Below are positions 18,853-27,799 of a stretch of 64,000 nt of DNA, piece after piece (the first letter of the stretch is position 1; every line of letters begins with the position of its first letter). Source of the DNA: Actinospica durhamensis (lineage in GTDB: Bacteria > Actinomycetota > Actinomycetes > Streptomycetales > Catenulisporaceae); assembly GCF_018139695.1 (NCBI RefSeq), contig NZ_JAGSOG010000004.1:1-64000 (forward strand). The letters are read 5' to 3'. The notes beneath the pieces were generated by a model. The model was not told the origin of the DNA and made no database searches. It worked only from the letters and a program-made list of their open reading frames with translations. The position numbers were made by a program, and so were the translations under genes.

Positions 18853-18885
18853 GAGGCCTTATGCCGATGTTCGGCATAAGGCCTC
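18853..18885 (+). terminator. Intrinsic terminator after the acetyltransferase gene
   Basis: A perfect 15-bp stem, GAGGCCTTATGCCGA (18853-18867) and its complement (18871-18885), with loop TGT, followed by TTATTTGT. This is a canonical Rho-independent terminator. Its core heptamer ATGCCGA recurs in the region downstream. Confidence 0.85.
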
Positions 18886-19166
18886 TTATTTGTACTCCGG
18901 CGCCCGCGCTGCGCGGGTCCGGCAGGCTACCTGGTGATGCCGAAATCACAGAAATTAATGATCAGGCGTCGTATGAATATCGTAGACCATGCGCGGCAGG
19001 CCATACGCGTAAACGCGGCATTACCGCCCGGTCGGCATAGTGCCGCCAATGCCGAAGTCGGCATTGCGCACCTTTCTTCAAGACCGGATACGAGACGTCC
19101 GCGTCATCCAGGTGGTCCACCCGGGTCGGGGTGCTCGATCGGTCTCGGCAAGAGCGTCGTCGGCAT
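18861..19166. repeat. Seven copies of heptamer ATGCCGA/TCGGCAT
   Basis: ATGCCGA or its complement occurs at 18861, 18871, 18937, 19032, 19049, 19058 and 19160. Two pairs are inverted (18861/18871 in the terminator, and CAATGCCGA-AG-TCGGCATTG at 19047-19066). The copies fill the gap between the acetyltransferase terminator and the end of the convergent radical SAM gene, which otherwise has no recognisable gene. They could be regulator sites or hairpins. Confidence 0.7.
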
Positions 19167-19202
19167 GAAGCCCGGCTCGCTCAAGGGCCTGAGACCGCGG
19201 CC

Positions 19203-21134
19203 TCAGCAGTTGCGCTGTTCCGCCGGACCGCGCACGATGTCCTGCTCCGGCACGCCCATGTAGTGGACCACGATCTCGTGGTTGGTCGAGGTGACGGCCG
19301 ACTCGGACCCGGCCCGGTAGTACAGGTCCACCGTGGTGGGCCGCGGGGTGAGGTCCGGCTCGCCGTCGGCCTTGAAGGTGGCGATGATGGTCGGGATGTC
19401 GTGGCCGAGCGCGACACCTGCCCGCAGGTAGTACGTGTCCCCGTCCACCGTCACCAGCGTGACGTCGTCGTCGGGGGCGAGCCCCTCGGGCCGGTACACC
19501 GGTCGGGTGAGCAGGTCGTACCGGAACACCTCGGCCAGCAGGTCCTCGTGCTCGGCCGGGAGCAGCGGCCGCACCGCCTCGTCCCACCAGCGCAGCAGCA
19601 GCCGCTCGGCCTCGGGCTCGGTGAACAGGAACTTGATGGCCTCGCCGAGGCCGTTGGTGCCGACCTTGGCCTGGGCCGCCCGCAGGAACTCGGCCGACGG
19701 GTCGGTGGCGGTGGCGATCCACGCCTCCAGGTTGAGCAGCGCCTGGGACTGGCTCAGCCCGGCCAGCCGGCGCAGCGCGACCCAGCTGTGGCGCAGCACC
19801 GCGTTCTCGGCCACCACCCGGGCCCAGAACATGAACTTCTGCATCTCCTGGTTCTGGGCGAACGTCATGGTGTCGTGGGCCAGCAGGTACTCGAAGTCGT
19901 CGTTGTCCCCGCGGACGCTCTTGATGCCGAACCGTTCCTTCTTCTCCATGTAGTCGGTGTTGGGCAGCAGCAGGAGCGGGTAGACGGCGATGCGCGACAT
20001 CCGCTGGGCCAGCCGGTCGTAGCCCTCCATGAAGGATTCGATCGTCTCCCCCGGCGCGCCCCAGATCAGCTCCGCGTAGCAGTCCAGCCCTTCGCCGGCG
20101 AGCCAGTTGGTGAGGTCCTCCCACTCGTTGACCTTCATGTTGCGCCGCCGCATCAGATCGAGCGCGGTGTCGTTCAACGTCTGCAGCGCCAGGGTGAAGG
20201 AGCTCTTCATGCCGGCTTCCTTCATCGTGCGCACGATCTGGTAGAACGTCTTCGACTTGTTCTTGGCCCACGACGTCTCCAGCGCCCGCGGGAAGCCGTA
20301 CCGGTCCCGAGTCTCGATGAGCGCCTTGACGAACTCGTAGTCGCCCGGCAGCATGCCGAAGTTCGCGTCGCAGGCCACCACCGTGTGGACCCCGAGCTTG
20401 CCGAAGATCTCCAGTTCCTCGCGCAGCCGCTCGATCGAGAACGCCCGCACCTTCTGGCCGGTCGCGCCGCCCCAATAGCAGAACGAGCACTTGTACGGGC
20501 AGCCCCGGTTGGTCTCCATCAGGGCGACGTCGTAGCGGAACTTGCCGTCGGCGTCGGTCAGATCGAGCGCGCCGGTGAGGAACGGCGACGGGATCGAGTC
20601 GAGGTCGTCGATGCGGGCCCGCTCGGCCGTGGTGACGGCCTTGCCGTCGACGCTCTGGAACGAGAGCCCGTCGATGTCGGCGAGGTCGTGCCGGCTGGCG
20701 CCGTCGAGGTAGGCCCGCAGCAGGTCGCGGAACGTCAGTTCGCCCTCGCCGTTGATGACGATGTCGACCTCGGGGAACATCCGGAACACCCGGTCCGCCT
20801 GGTTGGTCGCGTGGTTGCCGCCGAAGACGACCCAGCCGTCCGGGTTGAGCTGCTTGAAGGTGGCGGCCAGGGCGCCGAACGAGTGGTAGTTCCAGCCGAG
20901 CACCGAGAACGCGATGACGTCGGGGACGCCGTCGGTGAACAGGGTGTTCGCCATCGTCGTGTTGGTGACACCGCCCCGGAAGTTGACGATCTCGATGTTC
21001 GCCTCATGCCGGATGCGGTCGTCGGACAGGGCCATCGACTTGAGATACCCGGCCGCCAGCGGCATCGACTCGAGCGGCATGTCCCAAACGCCCTGCTGTA
21101 CCAGACAGACCTTCGTGGATTGTTCAAGAGACAC
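19203..21134 (-). CDS. Cobalamin-dependent radical SAM enzyme
   Basis: A 643-residue B12-binding radical SAM protein. The N-terminal B12-binding Rossmann domain (about 1-150; DVIAFSVLGWNYHSF, WVVFGGNHATN, VDIVINGEGELTF) lacks a DxHxxG axial-His motif. The radical SAM barrel carries Cys212, Cys216 and Cys219 in GCPYKCSFCYWGG, and a helical C-terminal region follows. Such enzymes methylate unactivated carbons or rearrange rings in natural-product pathways. I choose GTG at 21134 because AAGGAG sits 6 bases upstream; an in-frame ATG at 21176 lacks an RBS. It lies on the same strand as the LanB-like gene but separated by about 1.6 kb. Confidence 0.88.
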   Translation of the reverse strand: MSLEQSTKVCLVQQGVWDMPLESMPLAAGYLKSMALSDDRIRHEANIEIVNFRGGVTNTTMANTLFTDGVPDVIAFSVLGWNYHSFGALAATFKQLNPDGWVVFGGNHATNQADRVFRMFPEVDIVINGEGELTFRDLLRAYLDGASRHDLADIDGLSFQSVDGKAVTTAERARIDDLDSIPSPFLTGALDLTDADGKFRYDVALMETNRGCPYKCSFCYWGGATGQKVRAFSIERLREELEIFGKLGVHTVVACDANFGMLPGDYEFVKALIETRDRYGFPRALETSWAKNKSKTFYQIVRTMKEAGMKSSFTLALQTLNDTALDLMRRRNMKVNEWEDLTNWLAGEGLDCYAELIWGAPGETIESFMEGYDRLAQRMSRIAVYPLLLLPNTDYMEKKERFGIKSVRGDNDDFEYLLAHDTMTFAQNQEMQKFMFWARVVAENAVLRHSWVALRRLAGLSQSQALLNLEAWIATATDPSAEFLRAAQAKVGTNGLGEAIKFLFTEPEAERLLLRWWDEAVRPLLPAEHEDLLAEVFRYDLLTRPVYRPEGLAPDDDVTLVTVDGDTYYLRAGVALGHDIPTIIATFKADGEPDLTPRPTTVDLYYRAGSESAVTSTNHEIVVHYMGVPEQDIVRGPAEQRNC

Positions 21135-21486
21135 GGGTAGCTCCTTGCACGATGGAAGGACCAGGGTCATCTCCATCGTCAGCAGCCGGAGAACAGGTAG
21201 GCGTCTCCGATGTTGCGTACGCAGGGTGAGGAAGCACAATCGATGAGTGAGCGACGCGCTGAAGGCCTCTGATCATTGGCCCGCGCCGGCTACCCGGTGA
21301 TCGCAAGCTGCTCGAACACCGGGCCTGCGCCGGCCCCGAAGCGCGCCGCATCCGTTGCCGATCAGGCAATCCAGAGGATGCGCTCCCGCGCGCGCAGGTG
21401 CGAGGGTCATGTTAAGCCCGGCCGCCTGTCTGTCCTGCACGGACTTACGCCGCCGCTCTACCCGACCTGGACACGAGAGTAGGCCA

Positions 21487-22665
21487 ATGAAACCGTTCAG
21501 TATCGACATCCCCCAGAGCGAGCTCGACGATCTCCGGCGCCGGCTGGCCCATGCGCGCTGGTCGCAGGATCTGCCCGGAGTCGGCTGGGCCCGGGGGGTT
21601 CCGCTGGACTACCTCAAGAGCATGACGGAGTACTGGCTCAACGGCTACGACTGGCGGGCCATGGAGCGGCAGCTCAACGGCCTGCCGCAGTTCACCACGG
21701 AGATCGACGGCGCGAACGTCCACTTCATGCACGTACGTTCTCCGGAGCCGAACGCCCTGCCGCTGATCATCACGCATGGCTGGCCCGGTTCGGTGGCTGA
21801 GTTCCTCAATGTCGTCGGCCCGCTCACCAACCCCGTCGCGCACGGCGGCGACGCGGCGGACGCGTTCCATCTCGTCATCCCGTCCATCCCCGGCTACGGC
21901 TTCTCGGGTCCGCTGCGCGAGCCCGGGTGGGACATCGCCCGCATCGCCCGGGCCTGGGCGGAGCTGATGAACCGTCTGGGCTACGAGCGTTACGGCACCC
22001 AGGGCGGTGACTTCGGGTCGCCCATCTCCCTCGGCGTGGGACGGGTCGACCCCAAGCACGTCGTCGGGGTGCACACCAACATGTTGGCGGTGTTCCCGTC
22101 CGGCGATCCGGCCGAGATGGCGAACCTCAGCGGCGAGGACATGGCCCGCCTCGGCGGCCTCGCGAAGTTCGACTCCGACGGCTCGGGCTATATGAAGCTC
22201 CTGTCGACGAGACCGCAGACCGTGTCGTATGCACTCAACGACTCGCCGATCGGCCAACTGGCGTGGATCATGGAACGCTTCAAGGAGTGGACCGCGCCGG
22301 CCGAGGTGCCCGAGGACGTGATCGATCGCGATCTGCTGCTGACCAATGTGATGATCTATTGGCTGACCGGCACGGCCGGCTCATCCGGGCAGCTGTACTA
22401 CGAGATCACCGATCTGCAGCGCAGGCAGTCCGCCGACCCGACCGGCGAGATGCTGGCCGGATACCGGGAGGAGCCGCTGAACGTACCCCTCGGCGTGGCC
22501 GTCTTCCCGAACGACTGCTTCGTCCCGGTGCGCCGTCTGGCCGACCGTGACTTCACGTCCATCGCGCACTGGAGCGAGTTCACGCGCGGCGGGCACTTCC
22601 CCGCCATGGAGGTCCCGGATCTCTTCGTGAATGACGTCAGGGCATTCTTCCGCACCGTGAAGTAG
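21487..22665 (+). CDS. Epoxide hydrolase (alpha/beta fold)
   Basis: A 392-residue hydrolase with the N-terminal epoxide hydrolase (EHN) domain (residues 1-105, starting MKPFSIDIPQSELDDLRRRL) and an alpha/beta hydrolase core. The oxyanion segment is LIITHGWPGSVAEF, the nucleophile Asp is in GTQGGDFGSPIS, and the catalytic His is in RGGHFPAMEVPDLF. It opens epoxides to vicinal diols; the size and order match microsomal-type hydrolases found in enediyne and other clusters. A strong hairpin follows the stop. Confidence 0.9.
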   Translation: MKPFSIDIPQSELDDLRRRLAHARWSQDLPGVGWARGVPLDYLKSMTEYWLNGYDWRAMERQLNGLPQFTTEIDGANVHFMHVRSPEPNALPLIITHGWPGSVAEFLNVVGPLTNPVAHGGDAADAFHLVIPSIPGYGFSGPLREPGWDIARIARAWAELMNRLGYERYGTQGGDFGSPISLGVGRVDPKHVVGVHTNMLAVFPSGDPAEMANLSGEDMARLGGLAKFDSDGSGYMKLLSTRPQTVSYALNDSPIGQLAWIMERFKEWTAPAEVPEDVIDRDLLLTNVMIYWLTGTAGSSGQLYYEITDLQRRQSADPTGEMLAGYREEPLNVPLGVAVFPNDCFVPVRRLADRDFTSIAHWSEFTRGGHFPAMEVPDLFVNDVRAFFRTVK

Positions 22666-22678
22666 CAGCCGCGTGGTT

Positions 22679-22712
22679 GTGCGCCGCCCGCCCTCGTGGC
22701 CGGGCGGCGCAC
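22679..22712 (+). terminator. Hairpin terminator after the epoxide hydrolase gene
   Basis: GTGCGCCGCCCG (22679-22690) pairs perfectly with CGGGCGGCGCAC (22701-22712), loop of 10, and begins 14 bases after the stop codon. There is no T-tract. Confidence 0.75.
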
Positions 22713-22725
22713 CAGCGTGACGTGC

Positions 22726-22790
22726 GGCAATCCGACGCGCGGTAATCCGACGCGCGGTAATCCGACGCGCGGTAATCCGACGCGCGGTAA
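22726..22790. repeat. 15-bp tandem repeat, 4.3 copies
   Basis: The unit GGTAATCCGACGCGC is repeated at 22741, 22756 and 22771 exactly, preceded by a copy with one change (GGCAATCC..., 22726) and followed by a partial copy (22786-22790). It lies between two hairpins in the convergent gap and is non-coding. Confidence 0.9.
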
Positions 22791-22794
22791 GAGC

Positions 22795-22858
22795 ATCGCC
22801 TCGTGCCTCATCAAGATCGCTGTGTCGCAACAGCGATCTTGATGAGGCACGAGGCGAT
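22795..22858. terminator. Perfect 28-bp inverted repeat between convergent genes
   Basis: Arms at 22795-22822 and 22831-22858 are exact complements, with loop TGTCGCAA. It lies between the epoxide hydrolase (+) and GMC oxidoreductase (-) genes and would act as a bidirectional terminator. The arm is longer than needed for termination, so a small mobile-element origin is possible. Confidence 0.8.
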
Positions 22859-22946
22859 TTCCTGCTGCGAAACCCGGTGCCCACGACCCGGAGGACGGTC
22901 CACTCCTCCGGGTCGGGCGTCATCGCGGGGATGTCGGGCGAAGTCC

Positions 22947-24521
22947 TCAGGGTTCGCGTAAGAGCCTGGCGGCTCGTTCGGCGATCATGATCGTGGCCGC
23001 GTGGGGGTTGCCGCGCACGATGCTGGGCATGATCGACGCGTCCGCGATGTGCAGTCCCCGGATCCCGTGGACGGCCAGGTCGGGGCCGACGACCGTCCCC
23101 TCGCCGGTACCCATCCGGCAGGTCCCGACGGGATGGTGGGTCGACCGCACCTCCTCGGCAAGGTAGGTGTCGAGTGCCTCGTCGGTGGTGAGTTCCTGGG
23201 CCGGCGCCATCGGCGGACCACAGAGCGCGCGCAGAGCCGGGTCGTCGAACAGGCGGTCCCGGACCCAGACGAGCCCATCCCGCAGGCTCTCGCGGTCGTG
23301 GCCGTCGCTGAGGTAGGCCGGGTCCACCAGCGGCGGTGCTCCGGGGTCCGCTGACGCCAGGCGCACCGTGCCGCGGCTGCGTGGCGTCAACAGAATCAGC
23401 ATGCAGCTGACTATCGGCTGCGGGAACGGTGTCCCGTCGGGGCCGGATCGGAGCACCACGAAGGACAGTTGAAGGTTCGGTGCGGGAGTGTCGGGGTCCG
23501 TCTGCAGCAGGGCACCCGCTTGGAAGTGGACGCCCTGCTGGTCGTGCCCTGACTCGGCCGGAGGGTCGATGCCCGGCAGCGACGGCCAGATGATGGGCTC
23601 CAAGGGGTGGTCCTGGAGGTTCGCGCCGACACCGGGTAGATCGTGGACGGTCGCGATGCCGTGCTCGGCCAGGTGTGCGGCCGGTCCGATGCCGGAGAGC
23701 ATCATCAACTGCGGGGTACGCAGCGCCCCCGCGGTCAACACCACTGTCCGGCGGGCACGGATCACGCGCCTGGTCGAGTCGGCGAGCTGCACGCCGTTGA
23801 CGGCCTTGCCGGCCGTCAGCAGGCGGGCGACCGGGGACGCCGTCGCGACGGTGAGGTTGGGCCGACCGAGCGCGGGCTGCAGGTAGCCCTCGATCACGCT
23901 GTGCCGCTTGCCGTTCACCGCGTTGGATCGCAGCGGTCCGAACCCGGCGCGACCGTCGTCGGCATCGATGTACGGCAGGACCTTGAGCCCCTGGTTGCCG
24001 CCTGCCGCGATGAACGCCTTGGCGAAGACGTCGAGCCCGGTGGCGTCGCTGAGCGCCATCGGCGAGTCGGCACCGCCGATGCGGGGAGCTGTTTTTTCGA
24101 TCGCGCGGAAAACAGGAAGGACCGAGTCCCAGCCCCACCCGCTCGCGCCCGCCTTGGCCCAGGAGTCGTAGTCGACCGGGTGCCCCCGCAGCCACACCAT
24201 GGAATTGACCGCGCTGCCACCGCCCAGCGCCCGCCCGGTCAGCAGCGAGACTGCTCGACCGCCGAGTGCGGCCTGTGGTGTCGTCAGATGTTCCCAGAAC
24301 CAGGGCGACTCCGGCTCGTGAAGCCAGATGGCCGACGACTGATTCGTGAACTCGGGGCCGTCGAGACGTTCGCCTGCCTCCAGTGCCAGCACGCTACAAT
24401 TCGGGTCCTCACTGAGCCGGGCCGCGAGAACACATCCCGCGGCGCCGGCTCCGACGACGATGACGTCTACCTCTTCGGGCAGCTCAGACGCGTTGTTCAC
24501 CAAGCCGGGCATGCGTGACAT
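22947..24521 (-). CDS. GMC-family FAD-dependent oxidoreductase
   Basis: A 524-residue flavoprotein of the glucose-methanol-choline family. The N-terminal ADP-binding motif is VIVVGAGAAGCVLAARLSE, GMC signature 1 is around GRALGGGSAVNSMVWLRG, the substrate-binding domain occupies roughly 300-450, and the C-terminal catalytic block is HHPVGTCRMG and NPHAATIMIAERAA. It oxidises an alcohol (or choline-like substrate) with O2 or another acceptor. I use the ATG at 24521 over an in-frame TTG at 24533; neither has a strong RBS. A role in tailoring is inferred from position only. Confidence 0.88.
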   Translation of the reverse strand: MSRMPGLVNNASELPEEVDVIVVGAGAAGCVLAARLSEDPNCSVLALEAGERLDGPEFTNQSSAIWLHEPESPWFWEHLTTPQAALGGRAVSLLTGRALGGGSAVNSMVWLRGHPVDYDSWAKAGASGWGWDSVLPVFRAIEKTAPRIGGADSPMALSDATGLDVFAKAFIAAGGNQGLKVLPYIDADDGRAGFGPLRSNAVNGKRHSVIEGYLQPALGRPNLTVATASPVARLLTAGKAVNGVQLADSTRRVIRARRTVVLTAGALRTPQLMMLSGIGPAAHLAEHGIATVHDLPGVGANLQDHPLEPIIWPSLPGIDPPAESGHDQQGVHFQAGALLQTDPDTPAPNLQLSFVVLRSGPDGTPFPQPIVSCMLILLTPRSRGTVRLASADPGAPPLVDPAYLSDGHDRESLRDGLVWVRDRLFDDPALRALCGPPMAPAQELTTDEALDTYLAEEVRSTHHPVGTCRMGTGEGTVVGPDLAVHGIRGLHIADASIMPSIVRGNPHAATIMIAERAARLLREP

Positions 24522-25025
24522 TGAAGCAAGCAAAGCTGGGCACGAACAAGCCGAACAACACCCTGCGGGGCATATTCAGCACGGCCGAAGAAGGGCCGCC
24601 CGTGTCACGGCCTGCCGACCGCCTCGACGTCACCGAGGTTGCCGACACCGGATCCGCCGGCTCCGCCACCGCGCTCCGCTCGGTGACGACGGGGCCGGGC
24701 GCGGCACGAGCGGGACGGGCACTTCGGGAGATGCGTGCCGGTGGCGAGGGCTGTGACCATTCATGGTGTTCGCGACCGTGCCGCGTGAGGAGGGTTGCAT
24801 GCCCGTACGTCGAAGCATCGCCGCTACTCGCTGCCGCGCAACGTGTTCCGGACCTCGCCGTTCGCCCGGTCGACCGCGTTCGCGTCCCCCGGCGGCGCCG
24901 GGCGGGGGCCGGCCGGAGAGCGGACCCGCGATCGGGCCGGCCGCGTACGTCACGTCGCCGTACCCGCGCCGGCGCGGCTGATCCGATCCGGCTCATGCAT
25001 TTTACAACTATCCATGGAGGAAAAC

Positions 25026-25763
25026 ATGCTTGCGGAGGCGTTTTTCCAGGTGGGTCGCGGACTGGTCAAAGACCTTCCGCCCAAGGGACGCGAGTACTTC
25101 GCGGCCCGGGTCTGGAACCCGACCCGATACGACAAGTCGAGCCTGGGCGGTCCGGAGATCGCGGACAACGAGCGGCGCATCATCGAACTCATCGAGCGTT
25201 ACGGCGAGGGAGCCCAGCGAACGATGGAGTTCGGCAGCGGGCCGGGCATCTACCTCGAGGCGGCGGTGAAGCACACGTCGGCGCCCGAGGTGGTCGGGGT
25301 CGACGTGTCGGCCAAGGCGCTCGCGGCCAGCCGCGACCGGGTCAACAGCCCGCGGCTGCGCCTGGTCCACGGCGACTTCTGGTCCGACCTCGAGCTGGGC
25401 CAGGCCGACGTGGTGATCTGTGTCAACGCGATCCACCACCTGGGCCGGGTCCAGGACGTGATCGAGCGGCTGAAGAAGTTCGTCAAGCCGGGTGGCGTGC
25501 TCATCGGCAACGTCTGGACGATGGACCACTACCACGAGTACCAGCGCAACGTGCACGGCCCGTGGCGTCACCTCGGCCGCAGCCTGTCGTTCCTGGGCAA
25601 CGCGGTCGCGCTGCGGGCGACCGACGGCCAGATCCACTGGGGCGCCTACCGGTCGCAGATCCTCTACGTGAACGAGGTCGACGCCATTCTGCGCAGCGTG
25701 TCGACGGACGTGCTCTACCGCTCCAACACCCGGTACCTCACCGGGTTCGCCATCCGTTGCTAA
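25026..25763 (+). CDS. SAM-dependent methyltransferase
   Basis: A 245-residue class I methyltransferase. Motif I is TMEFGSGPGIYLEAA (near residue 60), followed by VVGVDVSAKALAAS (acidic loop), ADVVICVNAIHHL and FVKPGGVLIGNVW. The start is the ATG at 25026, five bases after GGAGG; the ATG at 25014 would overlap that RBS. Probably the first gene of the sugar/tailoring group that follows; the substrate (sugar or aglycone) is not visible. Confidence 0.85.
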   Translation: MLAEAFFQVGRGLVKDLPPKGREYFAARVWNPTRYDKSSLGGPEIADNERRIIELIERYGEGAQRTMEFGSGPGIYLEAAVKHTSAPEVVGVDVSAKALAASRDRVNSPRLRLVHGDFWSDLELGQADVVICVNAIHHLGRVQDVIERLKKFVKPGGVLIGNVWTMDHYHEYQRNVHGPWRHLGRSLSFLGNAVALRATDGQIHWGAYRSQILYVNEVDAILRSVSTDVLYRSNTRYLTGFAIRC

Positions 25764-25821
25764 CGGGTTGCCTGAGGGTTTGTTCGTAGCCTGTCCGTCT
25801 TGATGCGGGTGCGAACGTAGC

Positions 25822-25879
25822 GGCCTCGCCGGGTTTTGCACGGGAGTCACCACACGACCGTGCACACCCCGACGAGGCC
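25822..25879. terminator. Imperfect 22-bp inverted repeat, likely terminator
   Basis: GGCCTCG...TTGCACGG (25822-25843) pairs with CCGTGCA...CGAGGCC (25858-25879) at 19 of 22 positions, 58 bases after the methyltransferase stop. The remainder of the 318-bp gap to the glycosyltransferase shows no gene. It could instead be an IS end; no transposase is adjacent. Confidence 0.5.
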
Positions 25880-26081
25880 TTGTGTCCATCCTGGGGTCAT
25901 GCGGAACCGGATCCGTCAGGCCGAAACCGCCGCGGGGTTCGGCGTGGACCGCGCGGGCTTCCGGTCGCGGTGACCCGTACTGCACAAGCGTGAAGAGGTC
26001 GCGATGAGTGCCCTGTGAAACTATTCGAAGTAAAGACTTCAACTCGTGGCGCTTGCGGGCGTCTTGTCAGGGAGGGCATTC

Positions 26082-27491
26082 ATGCGAGTCTTGCTGACCT
26101 GCTATCCGGCAAACGTTCATCTGTATCCGATCGCACCGCTGGCCTGGGCGCTGCAGAGTGCCGGACACGAGGTTCGCATCGGCACGCATTTGCACGGGGG
26201 CTTCGCGGACGCCCTTACGCGGACCGGCCTCATCACGGTGTCACTCGGGGATCCCAACGATCCCGAGCCGGTTCTCAGGCCGGACGCCAGAATGTCCGCC
26301 ATGCCGGACGAAGTGGACGCCTACGCGAAGATCATGGGCCTGAACCCGGACGAGCGCGAACACTGGATCTGCTTCTATCAGTACCTTATCAATCCGATTT
26401 CCGAGTATCTGAGGCCTGACCTTCCGTATGCGGACGACCTGGTGGAGTTCGCGCGCACGTGGAAGCCGGACCTCGTGCTCTGGGATCCGGTGTTCGCGCC
26501 CGGTGCGGTGGCCGCGGCGGCCAGCGGTGCGGTCCACGCACGCTTCCTCGGCAGCATGCTGGACTGGCCCGGCTTCTTTCACAACAGACTCGAGGAATAC
26601 CGGACCCAGCTCGAGGCGGCCGGACTGGTGGCGAACCCGTTCGCGGAGGCGATGCGGCCGCTGGCCGAGCGATACGGCGTAACGGTCGACAAGGAACTCC
26701 TGTTCGGGCAGTGGACGGTTGATCCGCTGCCGGACGGTATTCGGCTGGAGACCGATCTGCCGAAGCTTCCTGTGCGCTGGGTGCCGTACGCCTTCGCGGA
26801 GACCTCCCAGCCGTGGCTGCTCCAGCGGCTGGAGCGGCCGCGAATCGCCCTGTCGCTGGGCGAGTCGATGCGGCGGGTCGTCAACGGTGACTTCGGTCGC
26901 ACGCCCAAGCTGTTCGAGGCCTTGGCCGACCTCGACGTGGACGTGATCGCGACCCTGAACAGTCGCCAGCTCGACGGGGTGCGGCGGATTCCGGACAACG
27001 TGCACGTGTCCGATTGGCTGCCCCTGCCTCAGGTTCTGCCGACGTGCTCGCTCCATATCCACCACGGTGGCAGCGGCACAGCCATGCCGGCGGTCGCGTC
27101 GAGGGTGCCGCAGATCGTCACCGACACCGACGAGTCCAACATGCTTCGCCGCGTCACGGCGGCGGCTGTCACCGGGGCCGCCATGACCAGCGACGAAATC
27201 GAGTACGACGAGGCCGCGGCCGCGGCCGAGGCGGTCTGGGAACTCCCGGCAAAACACATGATGGCACCCTGGTGGTCGAACTACGTGGTCAAGTACGGCG
27301 CGGGTGTCAGGATGAACTACCAGACCATGTCCGTGGAGGAGATCCGCAAGCAGATCCTCGAAGTCCTGCACGGACCGTCGTACCGGGCCGGCGCCAACAA
27401 GCTGCACGACATCTGGCTGGCGACCCCGAGCCCGAACGAGATCGTTCCGGCGCTGGAGCGACTGACCGCCGAAGGCCGCAGCCGGATCTGA
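26082..27491 (+). CDS. GT1-family glycosyltransferase (macrolide/aminosugar type)
   Basis: A 469-residue GT-B glycosyltransferase of the antibiotic type (DesVII/CalG/UGT fold). It starts MRVLLTCYPANVHLYPIAPLAWAL (acceptor-side N-domain), and the nucleotide-sugar-binding C-domain contains VHVSDWLPLPQVLPTCSLHIHHGGSGT, the HHGGxGT donor motif. The ATG at 26082 follows GGGAGG. No separate P450-like activator protein is encoded here. It probably attaches the sugar made by the aminotransferase, methyltransferases and the dehydrogenase/epimerase genes at 60.8-63.2 kb to the peptide. Confidence 0.88.
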   Translation: MRVLLTCYPANVHLYPIAPLAWALQSAGHEVRIGTHLHGGFADALTRTGLITVSLGDPNDPEPVLRPDARMSAMPDEVDAYAKIMGLNPDEREHWICFYQYLINPISEYLRPDLPYADDLVEFARTWKPDLVLWDPVFAPGAVAAAASGAVHARFLGSMLDWPGFFHNRLEEYRTQLEAAGLVANPFAEAMRPLAERYGVTVDKELLFGQWTVDPLPDGIRLETDLPKLPVRWVPYAFAETSQPWLLQRLERPRIALSLGESMRRVVNGDFGRTPKLFEALADLDVDVIATLNSRQLDGVRRIPDNVHVSDWLPLPQVLPTCSLHIHHGGSGTAMPAVASRVPQIVTDTDESNMLRRVTAAAVTGAAMTSDEIEYDEAAAAAEAVWELPAKHMMAPWWSNYVVKYGAGVRMNYQTMSVEEIRKQILEVLHGPSYRAGANKLHDIWLATPSPNEIVPALERLTAEGRSRI

Positions 27492-27631
27492 GTTCGGCGC
27501 CGGAACGCAGACGGCTGCTGGTCAGCCTCCTGGACGGCACGCCGATCCGTGCCCGGTCCGCTCGGTGGAAACCCGCGGCAAGCCAGCGTTCTGAGACATG
27601 GTCGCCGAGATCATCAGTAACTCCGGCGGCG

Positions 27632-27660
27632 GATGGGTGCCCGGACTCCGGGCACCCATC
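27632..27660 (+). terminator. Hairpin terminator after the glycosyltransferase gene
   Basis: GATGGGTGCCCGG (27632-27644) and its exact complement (27648-27660) with loop ACT. The next gene starts at 27800, so the sugar methyltransferase has its own promoter; TATAAT at 27679-27684 is a possible -10 element without a clear -35. The remainder of the 308-bp gap shows nothing else. Confidence 0.65.
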
Positions 27661-27799
27661 GAGGAGAGTTGTCGCACATATAATTCCGGCGTATCATCCA
27701 CACCGGCCACCACCCCCCGCCACGCCGACTACCGAGACTTCTGCGACGCCGTCTGCGGACTATTCCCGATAGTCGGCACGGCGGGATTGGAACACGACA

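Noticed and set aside
18934-19263. 109-codon frame considered as a precursor peptide for the LanB/radical SAM locus
   Set aside because: Its second half is antisense to the radical SAM gene, there is no clear RBS and no coding-type third-position bias.
19078-20490. Long minus-strand open frame overlapping the radical SAM gene
   Set aside because: It is a shifted frame of the radical SAM gene, rich in Arg/Gly/Pro, with no family motif; the radical SAM frame carries CxxxCxxC and a good RBS.
21124-21369. Short minus-strand frame upstream of the radical SAM start, considered as a precursor
   Set aside because: It overlaps the radical SAM RBS and start and has no own RBS.
21487-22665. Enediyne cluster, suggested by the epoxide hydrolase, HpaB-type hydroxylase and free C domain
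   Set aside because: No iterative enediyne PKS or its accessory genes occur in the window; the similarities are to individual enzymes only.
22726-22790. CRISPR-like array
   Set aside because: The 15-mers are directly adjacent with no spacers; this is a tandem repeat.
22398-22850. Minus-strand frame with RVGLP repeats
   Set aside because: The repeats are just the translation of the 15-bp tandem DNA array, and the frame runs through the hairpin and the 3' end of the epoxide hydrolase gene.
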